64,000 nt of DNA, taken from positions 62,001 to 126,000 of the forward strand of contig CAXTVT010000001.1 in NCBI GenBank assembly GCA_964247745.1, given 5' to 3'. The stretch comes from RH-AL1 sp964247745 (lineage in GTDB: Bacteria > Pseudomonadota > Alphaproteobacteria > Rhizobiales > Beijerinckiaceae). The number at the start of each line of letters is the position of its first letter. The first letter of the stretch is position 1. A model generated the notes under the pieces. The model did not search any database. It was not told the DNA's origin and worked only from the letters and a program-made list of their open reading frames with translations. Shown piece after piece: positions 1-8,583 of the stretch. Position numbers and translations under genes: made by a program.

Positions 1-190
1 CGTCGACAGCGAGGGCCAGGCCGTCGAAGCCGAGGCGAAGCAGGCCGGGAAAGGCGCGGCGCACCGTCCGGGCCGCCGCGAGATCGGCATCGTGAAGATG
101 ATCCAACCGCAGCTCCACGATGTCGAAGCCGGCAGCCGCCACGACGGCGGCCTCGCCGGCATCGGCGACACGGACGAGCAATTGAGTCAC
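1..190 (-). CDS. N-terminal part of a TIM-barrel-like protein (truncated by window edge)
   Basis: The reading frame opens with GTG at 190, 9 nt after a GGAG ribosome-binding site, and runs off the window start, so only about 63 residues are visible. The N-terminus reads as a short beta strand (LLVRV), a helix rich in Ala and Glu, then DIVELRLDHL. That second motif recalls the beta-strand of type I 3-dehydroquinate dehydratases. The overall pattern (LLVxV, then xxxGxDIVxLR) also resembles (5-formylfuran-3-yl)methyl phosphate synthase, found in C1-metabolising bacteria. The visible part does not decide between them. Function is therefore unassigned beyond a likely TIM-barrel enzyme. Confidence 0.5.
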   Translation of the reverse strand, partial: MTQLLVRVADAGEAAVVAAAGFDIVELRLDHLHDADLAAARTVRRAFPGLLRLGFDGLALAVD

Positions 191-289
191 CCGCGGCGCT
201 CCGCGGCGGTTGAAAAATCTGGCGGAAAGGGGCGACAAAACGACATGAGGCGAGCCTCTTAGCCGAGAACGCCGCGGTGCCCAATAGCG

Positions 290-1015
290 CTACGTCGGCG
301 CGTGCATTCGCATCCAGACGTACCAGCCGATTGCGCCGACAATCATAAAGAACGTGATCGCGCCCAAGAGATCGATGAAGAAGGCGAAGGCGATGCCGAC
401 CCAACGAAGGGGAGGTGCCCCCCTCTTCGACGCAGGCAGGGCCGGCGCTGCTGCCGGCGCGATCGGTGCTGGGGTCGGGCCGGCTCGAGTCACCACGGCT
501 GCCGCATCGCGACGGGCCGCGGCGGTGTTCTCCGTCCACTTGGCACCGGTCCGGGCCCGCGCGTCCGACGCGAGCGCCTTGTCCCGTTCGAGCAACCGCC
601 GGGCGACGTAATCCGTCACGGCGTCGACCGTCGCCTCGAGCGATCCGCTTTCGGCGATACGGATGCGGCCGTGCCGAGTGTCCTGTTGCAGCACGTAATT
701 GCGCGCGTCGCGGCCCATCTCGACGAAGCCGATCATGTCGATGAATAGCCTGGGGTCGGAACTCGGCACCAGCGCGATATCGAACATGTCGATGTCGGCC
801 GGAACCTGAGCAAGAAGTGGCTGCAGCGCATCCTGCAGAAGCTCGAGCCGGCCGAGTCGGGCCGCGCGCAGCTCGGCCCTCGCGCCGGAGCGTTCGGCAT
901 CGTCGGAGCGGGCGCGACGCATCGCGATCTTGAGCGTGTCGACAGCGGTTGACGGATGATCCGGCAAAATTGCCGGCTCGTCTGGCGGCAGCGGAGGCGG
1001 TACGTTCTGCGTCAT
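290..1015 (-). CDS. Conserved hypothetical protein with one C-terminal membrane segment
   Basis: A 241-residue protein of unknown function. The N-terminal 35 residues are Pro-rich. A folded-looking core at about residues 75-150 contains RLFIDMIGFVEMGRD and then QQDTRHGRIRIAES, a pattern I recall from hypothetical proteins of many Rhizobiales. An Ala/Pro linker leads to a single hydrophobic segment at about residues 207-235, with a short basic tail. It is probably an inner-membrane-anchored cytoplasmic protein. It is transcribed toward the partial gene at the window start, with a gap of about 100 nt. Confidence 0.65.
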   Translation of the reverse strand: MTQNVPPPLPPDEPAILPDHPSTAVDTLKIAMRRARSDDAERSGARAELRAARLGRLELLQDALQPLLAQVPADIDMFDIALVPSSDPRLFIDMIGFVEMGRDARNYVLQQDTRHGRIRIAESGSLEATVDAVTDYVARRLLERDKALASDARARTGAKWTENTAAARRDAAAVVTRAGPTPAPIAPAAAPALPASKRGAPPLRWVGIAFAFFIDLLGAITFFMIVGAIGWYVWMRMHAPT

Positions 1016-1084
1016 CGCGAGAGACCCTGCCGCGGCTCGAAAGACACGTCAGTCTACGCCAACGCGCACGCGAGTCACGTCTGG

Positions 1085-2053
1085 CTAGGCTTGCTGGATG
1101 GCTGACAGCACCCAGGCCTGCGGCGGAGCGCCGGAGGGTTTCGTGAAAGTCCAGACCTCGGTCACCGTCTGTGGGGCGTTGGCATCGCCGGACACCACCC
1201 GGTTCGATCGGGGGTCGATCGTGACGTCGACGAGAGAGAAGCGCATCGCGACGGTGGCGTAGTCGCTGCTCGCCTCGCGCCAAGCTTCGGAGAGATCTCC
1301 GCTGACGAGATGGACGTCGCTGATCCTGTTCACGACGCCCTGACGTTGGTTCTCGCTCAACTCCTGCTCGAAGCTGCCGGCCATCTCGGCGGTCGCGACG
1401 CGTCGCAGTCCCGCGACGTCGTTGTTAGAGTAGGCGGCCTGGCTGTCGACGAGTCGGCGCTCGAACGCCTGGTAGTCGTCCGGGCCTATGGTGATCGGCA
1501 CGCCAACCGGGCGCGGCGGAGCCTGGTTGTTGCTCGACGCGCCGCCGAAAGCACCGCCGAACATGTTGCCCGCACCGGACCCGCCGAACGCCGGCTGCCG
1601 ATTGCGAAAAAAGCCCGTGATGAAGCGGAAGGCGAGGAAGAGCAAGCCGAGCTGCAGCAAGAGGCCGATGAGGGAGAAGCCGCCGCCGAGGCCCCCCGTA
1701 AGGCCCCCGCCAAACAGCATCCCGAAAAGCCCCGCGCCGAGGAAACCGCCGAGCAAGCCACGACCGAAGCCGCCACCGCCGAAGAAGCCGGGGCGCGCGC
1801 CACCGCCGAAGCTCGAACCGCTGTTGAACGGCGCCGCGGTCTGCGAGCGCTGGATCGGGGACATGCGGGGCGCTGTCGGTGTCGCCGATGGCATGGAGAA
1901 GGTCCTGCCGCCGCGGCTGCCGAACGAGCCGCCGCCACCGAGGCGCGCATCGGCGACGCCGGGTGCCAAGGTAGCGCCGGCCAAGGCGATGGTAGCGAGC
2001 ACGACGAAGCGGCGTGCGCCAACGAGAAGGAAAGATCGAACGCGGGTCGTCAT
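1085..2053 (-). CDS. Tim44-like domain membrane protein
   Basis: A 322-residue protein. The ATG at 2053 is chosen because it is followed directly by a signal-like hydrophobic stretch (residues 10-35) ending in VADA, whereas the upstream in-frame extension is basic and unlike a leader. A Gly-rich, Phe-rich segment (about residues 37-160) is followed by hydrophobic stretches, then a C-terminal Tim44-like domain (about residues 190-320) with the typical DYQAFERRL start, alternating charged helices and a closing TEVWTFTK strand. Bacterial Tim44-like proteins are inner-membrane proteins of uncertain role. It appears to be a single gene. Confidence 0.75.
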   Translation of the reverse strand: MTTRVRSFLLVGARRFVVLATIALAGATLAPGVADARLGGGGSFGSRGGRTFSMPSATPTAPRMSPIQRSQTAAPFNSGSSFGGGARPGFFGGGGFGRGLLGGFLGAGLFGMLFGGGLTGGLGGGFSLIGLLLQLGLLFLAFRFITGFFRNRQPAFGGSGAGNMFGGAFGGASSNNQAPPRPVGVPITIGPDDYQAFERRLVDSQAAYSNNDVAGLRRVATAEMAGSFEQELSENQRQGVVNRISDVHLVSGDLSEAWREASSDYATVAMRFSLVDVTIDPRSNRVVSGDANAPQTVTEVWTFTKPSGAPPQAWVLSAIQQA

Positions 2054-2203
2054 GGACGGTCCTGATACAGCGATGCCTTTTGCACCGCAGGACGTCATAT
2101 GTGGTCGGTGCTGTCGCGGTGCAAAGGGAGGCCAGCGGAGACGCAGGTCCCGGCCGGCCTTAAGGCGCAAGGCGACAAGGGGAGCAGTTCGCAGGCCCGC
2201 CTG

Positions 2204-2983
2204 TTACCAGGCTGCCTTGGGCAGGCGACGCTTCCATCGTTCGCCGGGCCGCAGTCCAGCCCGTTTCCAGCCGAATTTATCGTTGCGGTTCCGCGGCTGC
2301 GGCAACGCTTGATCGTCGCCAGCATCACCGAGATCGACGATGACATCCAACTCCGGCATCGCGAGGGATGGTGCGGGTTCGCGCACCGGCGCGCGCGCCA
2401 TCTGTACGACGACCACTTCGGCCGGCAAAGGAAGCGACGCCGATGGCACAGCTCCCCAGTCGTCGCCGACGATCGACTTCGGTTTGTTCTTGGATCCCGG
2501 CTTGCGGCCGCGCCGCTTCGGTGCACGCTCCGCTTCGAGGGCGGCAAAACGATCCTCGGCGGGCGGCTCGATCGCCTGCAGGATACGGCGTGGCGACGAT
2601 ACCGCATCGGATTCCGAGAGGTCGCCACCCCTCGATCCATCGTCTTCGAAGAGAGTCTCAGTCGGCATCTCGCTCGGCGGTTTCGAGAAATGCATCGAAG
2701 CCGGTGGGGCCTTCTTCGGCTCAAGAGTGCTCGGAAGCGCCTTGTCGCGGGTCGGCTCTGGCTTGCGAGAAGAGGTGTCAAAGAGAGCGTCTGCCGCACG
2801 CAACGCGGCCTCGTAGGAGTCGTCCGATGTTTCGCTTTGAAAAAGCTTCTCCGCCTCGGCATAGGATCGGCTGCGGGGAGCTTGTGACTCGTGCTGTTGC
2901 TCGGCTGAGGTGTGAAGGTCTTTGTTGCGGCGGGCATTGCCACGGTACTCCGTGACGAAAGGCTTGACCTGACGACGCATCAT
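2204..2983 (-). CDS. Conserved hypothetical protein with AT-hook-like motif
   Basis: A 259-residue hydrophilic, probably mostly disordered protein. The N-terminus MMRRQVKPFVTEYRGN and the C-terminus GERWKRRLPKAAW match a pattern I recall from Rhizobiales hypothetical proteins, with a variable acidic middle. At about residues 150-166 there is PKRRGRKPGSKNKPKS, which contains an AT-hook-like RGRKPG core, so minor-groove DNA binding is possible but unproven. Two consecutive ATG codons open the frame; the first is used here. No enzymatic motif is seen. Confidence 0.6.
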   Translation of the reverse strand: MMRRQVKPFVTEYRGNARRNKDLHTSAEQQHESQAPRSRSYAEAEKLFQSETSDDSYEAALRAADALFDTSSRKPEPTRDKALPSTLEPKKAPPASMHFSKPPSEMPTETLFEDDGSRGGDLSESDAVSSPRRILQAIEPPAEDRFAALEAERAPKRRGRKPGSKNKPKSIVGDDWGAVPSASLPLPAEVVVVQMARAPVREPAPSLAMPELDVIVDLGDAGDDQALPQPRNRNDKFGWKRAGLRPGERWKRRLPKAAW

Positions 2984-3156
2984 GTTCTCGTCGAAACTGG
3001 ATTATCGCTGGAGCGGTGCAAAGACAGCGGGCTCGACTCAAAGCTTAGACCGTCTTCGCAAACAATTCTAGGACTTGCGCCGCGACGATTGCAAACCCAC
3101 CGGGCTTGCTGTGAAAGGCATGCCCCCACAGCGAACGATGCCGAAGCGAGCACCCG

Positions 3157-3606
3157 ATGAGAGACAGACTGAACGACGAGCTGAAAACCGCGATGAAAAG
3201 CGGAGCGAGGCGCCGCGTCGACACCATCCGCCTGATCAACGCCGCCTTGAAGGACCGCGATATCGAGGCCCGACCGAGCGGTCATCCAGTGGGAGACGCC
3301 GAAATTCTGTCGCTCCTGCAGAAGATGATCAAGAGCCGCAGAGAATCCGAAGACATCTACACCAAAGCCGGGCGGGGGGATTTGGCGACCCGCGAACACG
3401 AAGAGATCGCGATCATCTCGGAGTTTTTACCTCGCCAGATGGACGATGCCGCCGTTGCCGAGGCCGTTGAAGCGGCGGTCGCGACTCTCGCAGCCGGCAA
3501 CATCAAGGACATGGGAAGGGTCGTGAGCACCCTGAAGAAAGACTACGCCGGCCGCATGGACTTTGCGAAGGCCAGCGCTCTGGTCAAAGCTCGCCTTTCG
3601 GGCTGA
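3157..3606 (+). CDS. GatB/YqeY domain-containing protein
   Basis: A 149-residue protein, the normal length for stand-alone YqeY-domain proteins. It begins MRDRLNDELKTAMKSG and contains LRLINAALKDRDIE-like and QKMIKSRRES segments and the ending FAKASALVKARL, all typical of the helical YqeY fold that also forms the tail of GatB in the tRNA-dependent amidotransferase. The molecular role of the stand-alone form is unclear; an effect on tRNA amidation is inferred from the domain only. In many alphaproteobacteria it lies near carA or dnaG; no such neighbour is seen here. Confidence 0.88.
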   Translation: MRDRLNDELKTAMKSGARRRVDTIRLINAALKDRDIEARPSGHPVGDAEILSLLQKMIKSRRESEDIYTKAGRGDLATREHEEIAIISEFLPRQMDDAAVAEAVEAAVATLAAGNIKDMGRVVSTLKKDYAGRMDFAKASALVKARLSG

Positions 3607-3633
3607 GGCAGGCCGCTGAGACAACGGCCTGCC
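3607..3633. terminator. Hairpin between convergent genes
   Basis: A perfect 9-bp inverted repeat (GGCAGGCCG at 3607-3615 and CGGCCTGCC at 3625-3633) with a 9-nt loop starts right after the YqeY stop codon and lies before the end of the opposing small gene. There is no T-run, so it is either a bidirectional attenuator-like terminator or simply a 3'-end stabiliser. Confidence 0.45.
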
Positions 3634-3641
3634 GACATCGC

Positions 3642-3917
3642 TCAGCGCGCGGCAACGAGGCGGCGCGACGGTCGAACGGCCTCCGCCTCGGGAAGCTCAT
3701 AGCTAGTCTGCAGCATCTCGATGGTACTGCGCGCCGCTCGAAGAACGGTGTTGGGTACCCGCGGGCGGACGGCCGCAACAGTCCAATTTGTGCCGCCCTC
3801 TAAAGTCTCCCGCGGCTGTATCAGGATCTCGCTGACATGCTCGAAGCCGGGGCAAGTCTTGAGATTGTCGAGACAAATGCCCTGAAGTTGAGCGCTGTTG
3901 CAGACCTTACGGTTCAT
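3642..3917 (-). CDS. Small hypothetical protein
   Basis: A 91-residue protein beginning MNRKVCNSAQLQGI. A GGGAG sequence 10 nt upstream of the ATG supports the start. Four features suggest a compact domain: two Cys in the first 25 residues, a central GGTNWTV, an Arg/Pro segment and a C-terminal helix with TIEMLQTSYEL. Rhizobiales genomes often carry short proteins with a central xxCNWTV-type strand, which this resembles. No function can be assigned. The base composition is slightly more AT-rich than the neighbours. Confidence 0.55.
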   Translation of the reverse strand: MNRKVCNSAQLQGICLDNLKTCPGFEHVSEILIQPRETLEGGTNWTVAAVRPRVPNTVLRAARSTIEMLQTSYELPEAEAVRPSRRLVAAR

Positions 3918-3960
3918 TTTGCTTTGTCTCCCGAAGATGAACTTTTCGGCGTATCGACGC

Positions 3961-4320
3961 CTACCGACGGATGGATGCCCAGCCGACGAGATATCCTATC
4001 GCGCTCGCAAGCATCAATGCTTCGACAGGGTGCCTGCGCACACCCTGGCCGACCTGTCGCCGGCTCTGCCTAGCCAAACGCCGACCCGTCGCCGCCGCAT
4101 TCTCGAGGCCCTCAGAAGGGCGGTCTGCGAGATCTTCAAGCCGATCGACCGCCACGGCACACGCAGCTTTACCAGCATCTCTCACTGATTGACCTTGACC
4201 TGCCGCAGTAACCGCAACGCTCGCAATTTTCTCAAATGCCTCGTTCCCAACAACCTGAATTCGGCCCACGATTTCATCGTCTACCGGCCCGATCAATCTT
4301 TTGCTAGGAATGGAAGCCAT
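3961..4320 (-). CDS. DUF883/ElaB-like membrane-anchored protein
   Basis: A 119-residue protein. The ATG at 4320 is preferred over an upstream TTG. A long Ala-rich amphipathic helix (about residues 20-90) precedes a C-terminal segment, RHPVEALMLASAIGYLVGWASIRR in outline, which matches the end of ElaB/YqjD/DUF883 proteins: a short positive patch, then one membrane helix ending in Arg-Arg. In enterobacteria such proteins are tail-anchored and associate with stationary-phase ribosomes. That role is not demonstrated for this divergent homologue. Confidence 0.6.
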   Translation of the reverse strand: MASIPSKRLIGPVDDEIVGRIQVVGNEAFEKIASVAVTAAGQGQSVRDAGKAACAVAVDRLEDLADRPSEGLENAAATGRRLARQSRRQVGQGVRRHPVEALMLASAIGYLVGWASIRR

Positions 4321-4429
4321 TGATTTTTCTTGAGCGTTTGCCGTTCGAAGCAGCAACGCGACGCTGAAAGTTCTGTTCCTCGGACAGATCGGCTAAACGG
4401 CTGCGGCAACGCTTACGCGGAAAAATCCT

Positions 4430-5419
4430 ATGCTCACCTTCTACGGCTCGACAACGCGAGGTCCGATCAAGGTCGATGCCGACCCATCGAAGCTTTCGGA
4501 GCATGTCGATTGGATCGACGCCTTCGAACCGTCGGATGCGGATATGGCCTTCCTGCGTACCGCGTTGGGTACAAGGGTGCCGACGCTGGAGGACCTCGTC
4601 GAGATCGAGAGTTCGTCGCGGCTCGCGGTCGAGGACGGTGCGCTGATCATGAGTTTTCCGGCGACGACCAAGGACGACGTCGGCTTCCCGCGATCGACCC
4701 CGGTAGGCTTCGTCGTCACGCCGAAGCGGGTCGCGACGATCCGCTTCGCGCACCTCCCCTCGTTCGAAAACCTCGCCAAGCAGCTATGCGCCAAAGGCGA
4801 GTTGTCCGGCGGAGGCTACGGCGCAACCGTGACGATCCTCGAGATCGTCGTCGACCACATCGCCGACCTGCTCGAACGGATCGGTGGCGACTTCGACGAG
4901 ATGTCGCGGACCGTCTTCGACACCGGACTCCTCGGCGGACGAAGCAAGCGGGCGCAGAACGCCAACACGCGACTCGCGCGGATGCTCAAGACGATCGGGC
5001 GCGACGGTGATCTCCTGTCCAAGGTGAGCGAGAGCATGCTCGGCCTCACCCGGATCGTGCAATACATGCTCGTCAAAGGGCAGGGCGAGATCACGCCGGA
5101 GCTGAAGGCCCGGCTCGACACGGTGAACCAGGACGTCAAGTCGCTGCACGACTTTCAGGACCATCTGACCAACAAGAGCCAGTTCCTGCTCGACACTGTC
5201 CTGGGCCTCGCCAACATCGAGCAGAACAACGTCTTTCGCGTGCTCACCGTGGTGTCGGTCGTCGGCATCCCGCCGACCTTCATTGCCTCGATGTACGGTA
5301 TGAACTTCAAGGAGATGCCGGAGCTGAACTGGCATTACGGCTACGCCTACGGACTGACGCTGATCTTCCTCTCGGCGGTGATTCCGGCGGCATGGTTCAA
5401 GGTGAAGGGCTGGTGGTAG
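4430..5419 (+). CDS. corA: Magnesium/cobalt transporter CorA
   Basis: A 329-residue inner-membrane divalent cation channel. The N-terminal cytoplasmic domain (about residues 1-240) has the alpha/beta and long-helix pattern of CorA. The C-terminus has two membrane helices, with the signature YGMNF after the first (about residues 285-292), followed by the acidic loop EMPELNWHYG that guards the pore. The protein ends in a basic-aromatic tail, VKGWW. It probably mediates Mg2+ uptake. It is followed 41 nt later by mutM on the same strand; the two are not known to be functionally linked. Confidence 0.95.
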   Translation: MLTFYGSTTRGPIKVDADPSKLSEHVDWIDAFEPSDADMAFLRTALGTRVPTLEDLVEIESSSRLAVEDGALIMSFPATTKDDVGFPRSTPVGFVVTPKRVATIRFAHLPSFENLAKQLCAKGELSGGGYGATVTILEIVVDHIADLLERIGGDFDEMSRTVFDTGLLGGRSKRAQNANTRLARMLKTIGRDGDLLSKVSESMLGLTRIVQYMLVKGQGEITPELKARLDTVNQDVKSLHDFQDHLTNKSQFLLDTVLGLANIEQNNVFRVLTVVSVVGIPPTFIASMYGMNFKEMPELNWHYGYAYGLTLIFLSAVIPAAWFKVKGWW

Positions 5420-5460
5420 CCGCCATCATTTGAGCCTCGTGTCGGTGGAGGAGAGAGCTC

Positions 5461-6342
5461 GTGCCCGAATTGCCCGAGGTCGAGACCGTGCGTCGCGGTC
5501 TCGCCCCCGTTCTGGTCGGGACAGCGATCGTTGCAGTCGATCAGCGCCGCCCGGACCTGCGCTTTCCTTTTCCACCGGACTTCGCCGCGCGACTTACCGG
5601 GCGACGTGTCGCGGCGTTGGAGCGACGTGCCAAGTACCTCTGGGCGCGGCTCGACGACGGCCTCGTGCTGGTGATGCATCTCGGCATGTCCGGCTCGTTC
5701 CGCATCGAGGTGGATGGTGGGATCGACACGCCCGGCCTGTTCCATCTTCCGCGCGGCGCACCCGGGCTGCACGACCATGTCGTCGTGACGCTCTCGAGCG
5801 GCGTCCGCATCGTCTACAACGACCCTCGGCGGTTCGGCTTCATGCTGCTCGTGGCGGGGGAGGCGCTGACTTCGCATCCCTTATTCGCGGGGATCGGCAT
5901 CGAGCCGCTCGGCGACGATCTCGACGGCGCACGATTGGCGACCCTTTTCGCCGCTCGCTCCACATCGCTGAAGGCGGCACTGCTCGACCAGCGGCTCGTC
6001 GCCGGGCTGGGCAATATCTATGTGTGCGAGGCGTTGCATCGCGCCGGCCTGTCTCCGCGACGCGCGGCCGGTACGCTCGCGAAGCGCGACGGCAGGCCGA
6101 CGGCGCGCGCGGTGAAGCTCGCGGGAGCGATCCGGGAGGTGCTGCTCGAAGCCGTCGCCGCCGGAGGCTCGACGCTGCGCGACCATCGTCAGGCCGACGG
6201 TAAGATGGGCTATTTCCAGCACAGCTTCCGCGTCTACGGTCGCGACGGCGACCCTTGTCCGAAGATCACCTGTTCGGGTGTCGTCGAACGCATCGTGCAG
6301 AACGGCCGATCGACCTTCTTCTGTCCCGCCTGCCAGACGTAG
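5461..6342 (+). CDS. mutM: Formamidopyrimidine-DNA glycosylase MutM (Fpg)
   Basis: A 293-residue base-excision repair enzyme that removes 8-oxoguanine and ring-opened purines and cleaves the AP site by beta,delta-elimination. The GTG start is followed by PELPEVE, in which Pro2 is the Schiff-base nucleophile and Glu3 is catalytic. The conserved Lys lies in RRAKYLW (about residue 59). The helix-two-turns-helix GLGNIYVCEALHRAGL is near residue 180, and a C-terminal zinc finger CPK...C and FFCPAC closes the protein. In alphaproteobacteria mutM is often next to ubiE; that linkage is absent here. Confidence 0.97.
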   Translation: MPELPEVETVRRGLAPVLVGTAIVAVDQRRPDLRFPFPPDFAARLTGRRVAALERRAKYLWARLDDGLVLVMHLGMSGSFRIEVDGGIDTPGLFHLPRGAPGLHDHVVVTLSSGVRIVYNDPRRFGFMLLVAGEALTSHPLFAGIGIEPLGDDLDGARLATLFAARSTSLKAALLDQRLVAGLGNIYVCEALHRAGLSPRRAAGTLAKRDGRPTARAVKLAGAIREVLLEAVAAGGSTLRDHRQADGKMGYFQHSFRVYGRDGDPCPKITCSGVVERIVQNGRSTFFCPACQT

Positions 6343-6422
6343 CCGTTCTCGCCACGTTCGGACGCCAGTGCCCGGATCAAAACCGCCGCTCGCCTGTTCT
6401 CCGCGCCCAAGGGAGATCACGC

Positions 6423-6632
6423 ATGGCCGACGATAAGCTCGCGCAGACGCGCAACACCGGACCCGAGACGGTGAAGGCCCAGCCCAACCGCGACCGCGAG
6501 AAGACCTACCGGCCGGATAATCCGCCGGAGGAAGTCGTCGCGGAGAATCAGAAGCTCGTGGAGAAGACCGCGGAGGCGAAGGTCGAGGACGATATGGGCA
6601 ACGCCGTTGACGCGGTGAAGAAGCGGCTCTGA
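6423..6632 (+). CDS. Small hydrophilic hypothetical protein
   Basis: A 69-residue, highly charged protein beginning MADDKLAQTRNTGPE, with AAGGGAGATC upstream (GGGAG about 8 nt from the ATG). It is rich in Glu, Lys, Asn and Pro and has no hydrophobic core, so it is probably intrinsically disordered. Similar short proteins occur in Methylobacterium-type genomes, but I know of no function. Its stop codon lies in an 8-bp hairpin (CTCTGACC at 6627-6634 and GGTCAGAG at 6647-6654) shared with the end of the convergent L,D-transpeptidase gene, a plausible bidirectional terminator. Confidence 0.55.
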   Translation: MADDKLAQTRNTGPETVKAQPNRDREKTYRPDNPPEEVVAENQKLVEKTAEAKVEDDMGNAVDAVKKRL

Positions 6633-6648
6633 CCGCTGCGCTCGGTGG

Positions 6649-7386
6649 TCAGAGTACGACCACCCGCGTGCCTTCCTTGACGCGGCCGTACAGATCGATG
6701 GCGTCCTGGTTGATCAGGCGGATGCAGCCGGACGATGCGTTGGTGCCGATCGAATGCGGCTCCAGGGTGCCGTGGATGCGGAAGTAGGTGTCCTTGTTGC
6801 CCTGCCACAGGTACATCGCGCGGGCGCCGAGCGGATTGCGGTAGCCGCCCGCGACGCCTTCGCCGCTCTGCAGCTTGTCGAGCTGCGGCTTCAGCTCCGG
6901 ATGACGCTCGATCATTTCCTTGGGCGGGTACCAGTCCGGCCATTCCTGCTTGGTTTTGATCACGGCCTCGCCCGTCCAGGCGAAGCCGGCCTTGCCGACC
7001 GCCACGCCGTAGCGCATCGCCCTGCCGTCGCCTTCGACCAGATAGAGGTAATGCGCCTTCGGATCGATCACGATCGTGCCGGCCGGCTCCTTGGTCGCGT
7101 AGGCGACCTCCTTGCGCTCGAAGCCTTTGCGCACGAGCGAGGGCGAGACGCCCGGCACGTCGAACTCGTCCTTGATCGGCTGGTAGAGCGCCGCGTAGCG
7201 CGGGTCGAGCGCGGCCACCGCAACCGGCTTCGTCGGTACGCCCATGCCACCGGCCACTGGTACCATGGCCGGAGGCTGCGGCACTGTCACGGCAACCGCC
7301 GGCGCGTCGACGCCGCCGCAACCGGCGAGCCCGAGGGCGGCCGCGATGAGGATGGGCAGGGCGAGAAGTGTGGAAGGACCTGACAT
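6649..7386 (-). CDS. L,D-transpeptidase (YkuD/ErfK-type) lipoprotein
   Basis: A 245-residue periplasmic enzyme predicted to form 3-3 peptidoglycan crosslinks or attach proteins to the wall. The N-terminal signal ends in the lipobox LAGC (Cys at about residue 23). The YkuD catalytic domain occupies the C-terminal half: IVIDPKAHYLYL, the loop with NPLGARAMYL, then HGT...IGTNASSGCIRL carrying the catalytic His and Cys, and LYGRVKEGTRVVVL at the end. A Pro/Val linker separates the lipid anchor from the domain. It converges with the small gene upstream. Confidence 0.93.
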   Translation of the reverse strand: MSGPSTLLALPILIAAALGLAGCGGVDAPAVAVTVPQPPAMVPVAGGMGVPTKPVAVAALDPRYAALYQPIKDEFDVPGVSPSLVRKGFERKEVAYATKEPAGTIVIDPKAHYLYLVEGDGRAMRYGVAVGKAGFAWTGEAVIKTKQEWPDWYPPKEMIERHPELKPQLDKLQSGEGVAGGYRNPLGARAMYLWQGNKDTYFRIHGTLEPHSIGTNASSGCIRLINQDAIDLYGRVKEGTRVVVL

Positions 7387-7518
7387 CGGGTGGGAAGACC
7401 TTGGACGCGTACTCTCCGTCCAACCTACCCGAAGTCGTCGCCGTCGGCTGTAGCAGTCGCGTCACGACTCCGCCGCGCAATCCGGCGGAATTACGGCACC
7501 TCTACTGTGGCGGCGCTG

Positions 7519-8388
7519 CTACTTCTGTGAGACCAGCTTGCCGGATGCGGTGTAGATCGCCTGGCGGAAGGCGCCTTCGATCGTCACGGCGAAGTTGTAG
7601 TGCGTGCGCGAGAACGGCATCGCCTTGAAGGGGCGGTTGGAGCGCCAGCCGACGAGGATGGCGCCGACATGCGCCATGTCCCGGTCGAACATCAGCGCGC
7701 CGCCGGAGGCGCCATCGCCGGTGTCGCAGTCGAACGAGAACTCGCGAGTGCCCTCGTCGCCCTCGGAGAGCTTGTCGTGCAGCGTGCACTGCTGGAAGGA
7801 GAGGTGCTTGGCCTCGCCCCAATCGATATGGCCGCGCGAGACGAAGGTCACCGGCTCGTTGTCGTGGACATCGTTGGCCAGCCCGTAGGGACGGACGCCC
7901 GTCACCGCATGGCTGAGCCGGGCCACCGCCCAATCGTGCGACACGGCCGCGTCGTAGGGCTTCGTACTGCCGGCGACGATGCTGGCGAGATCGATCGGCA
8001 CGTGCATCTCGCGGCCGTTGACGGTGATATCGAACGTGCAGCTTCGTGCCCGCGGCATCCCGTTCTCATCGTAGAACACGTGGGCGGCGGTCGTGACGAC
8101 GTCGTCGGAAAGGGTCAGCTGGCCGGCTCCATGCGCGTTCCCGCACTGGATCAAGCCCGACGCGAGATGGTCTCGCACGAGTTCGGCATCGTTGAGGTCG
8201 TGCTCCGCAGCGAAGGCCTCGGCCTCGCGACGGGAATTCTGGCCGAACACGACGACCGGGACAACGGCTGCAGCCTGCGAGGCGGCCCGTGACGAGGACA
8301 GGATTTGCGATGGGAGAGGAGCGGCGAACACGGCCGGTGCGGTGACGAGAGAGACAGCGGCGACCGTCGACCGATGCCAATTCCGCAT
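7519..8388 (-). CDS. Secreted trypsin-like serine protease
   Basis: A 289-residue exported protease. The ATG at 8388 is chosen because GAGGG lies just upstream. A signal peptide covers about residues 1-23 (AVSLVTAPAVFAAP). A prodomain-like Ala-rich stretch precedes a chymotrypsin-fold domain with a complete triad: His in VVTTAAHVFYD, Asp in YDAAVSHDWAVARL, and Ser in GDGASGGALM. Cys residues near the His region and in TCDTGD-type positions may form disulfides. Substrate is unknown. It diverges from zapE across about 195 nt. Confidence 0.85.
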   Translation of the reverse strand: MRNWHRSTVAAVSLVTAPAVFAAPLPSQILSSSRAASQAAAVVPVVVFGQNSRREAEAFAAEHDLNDAELVRDHLASGLIQCGNAHGAGQLTLSDDVVTTAAHVFYDENGMPRARSCTFDITVNGREMHVPIDLASIVAGSTKPYDAAVSHDWAVARLSHAVTGVRPYGLANDVHDNEPVTFVSRGHIDWGEAKHLSFQQCTLHDKLSEGDEGTREFSFDCDTGDGASGGALMFDRDMAHVGAILVGWRSNRPFKAMPFSRTHYNFAVTIEGAFRQAIYTASGKLVSQK

Positions 8389-8583
8389 TCCCACCCTCGC
8401 CAGCCGACCCCACGTGCCGAAAACTTTGCCGACAGCTTTGGCTCAAATCAAGGCGAAGCCCCGCGAAAACCGTGGCCCCAGCGCTGTGTGGCGTCGATAT
8501 CATGAAGCCCACGCCTGGTCCGGAGCTTGCGGGCCTCGCGGGCTCAGCGTTAAGGCGGTCGGCTCGAGGAGCCCTTGCCGCCA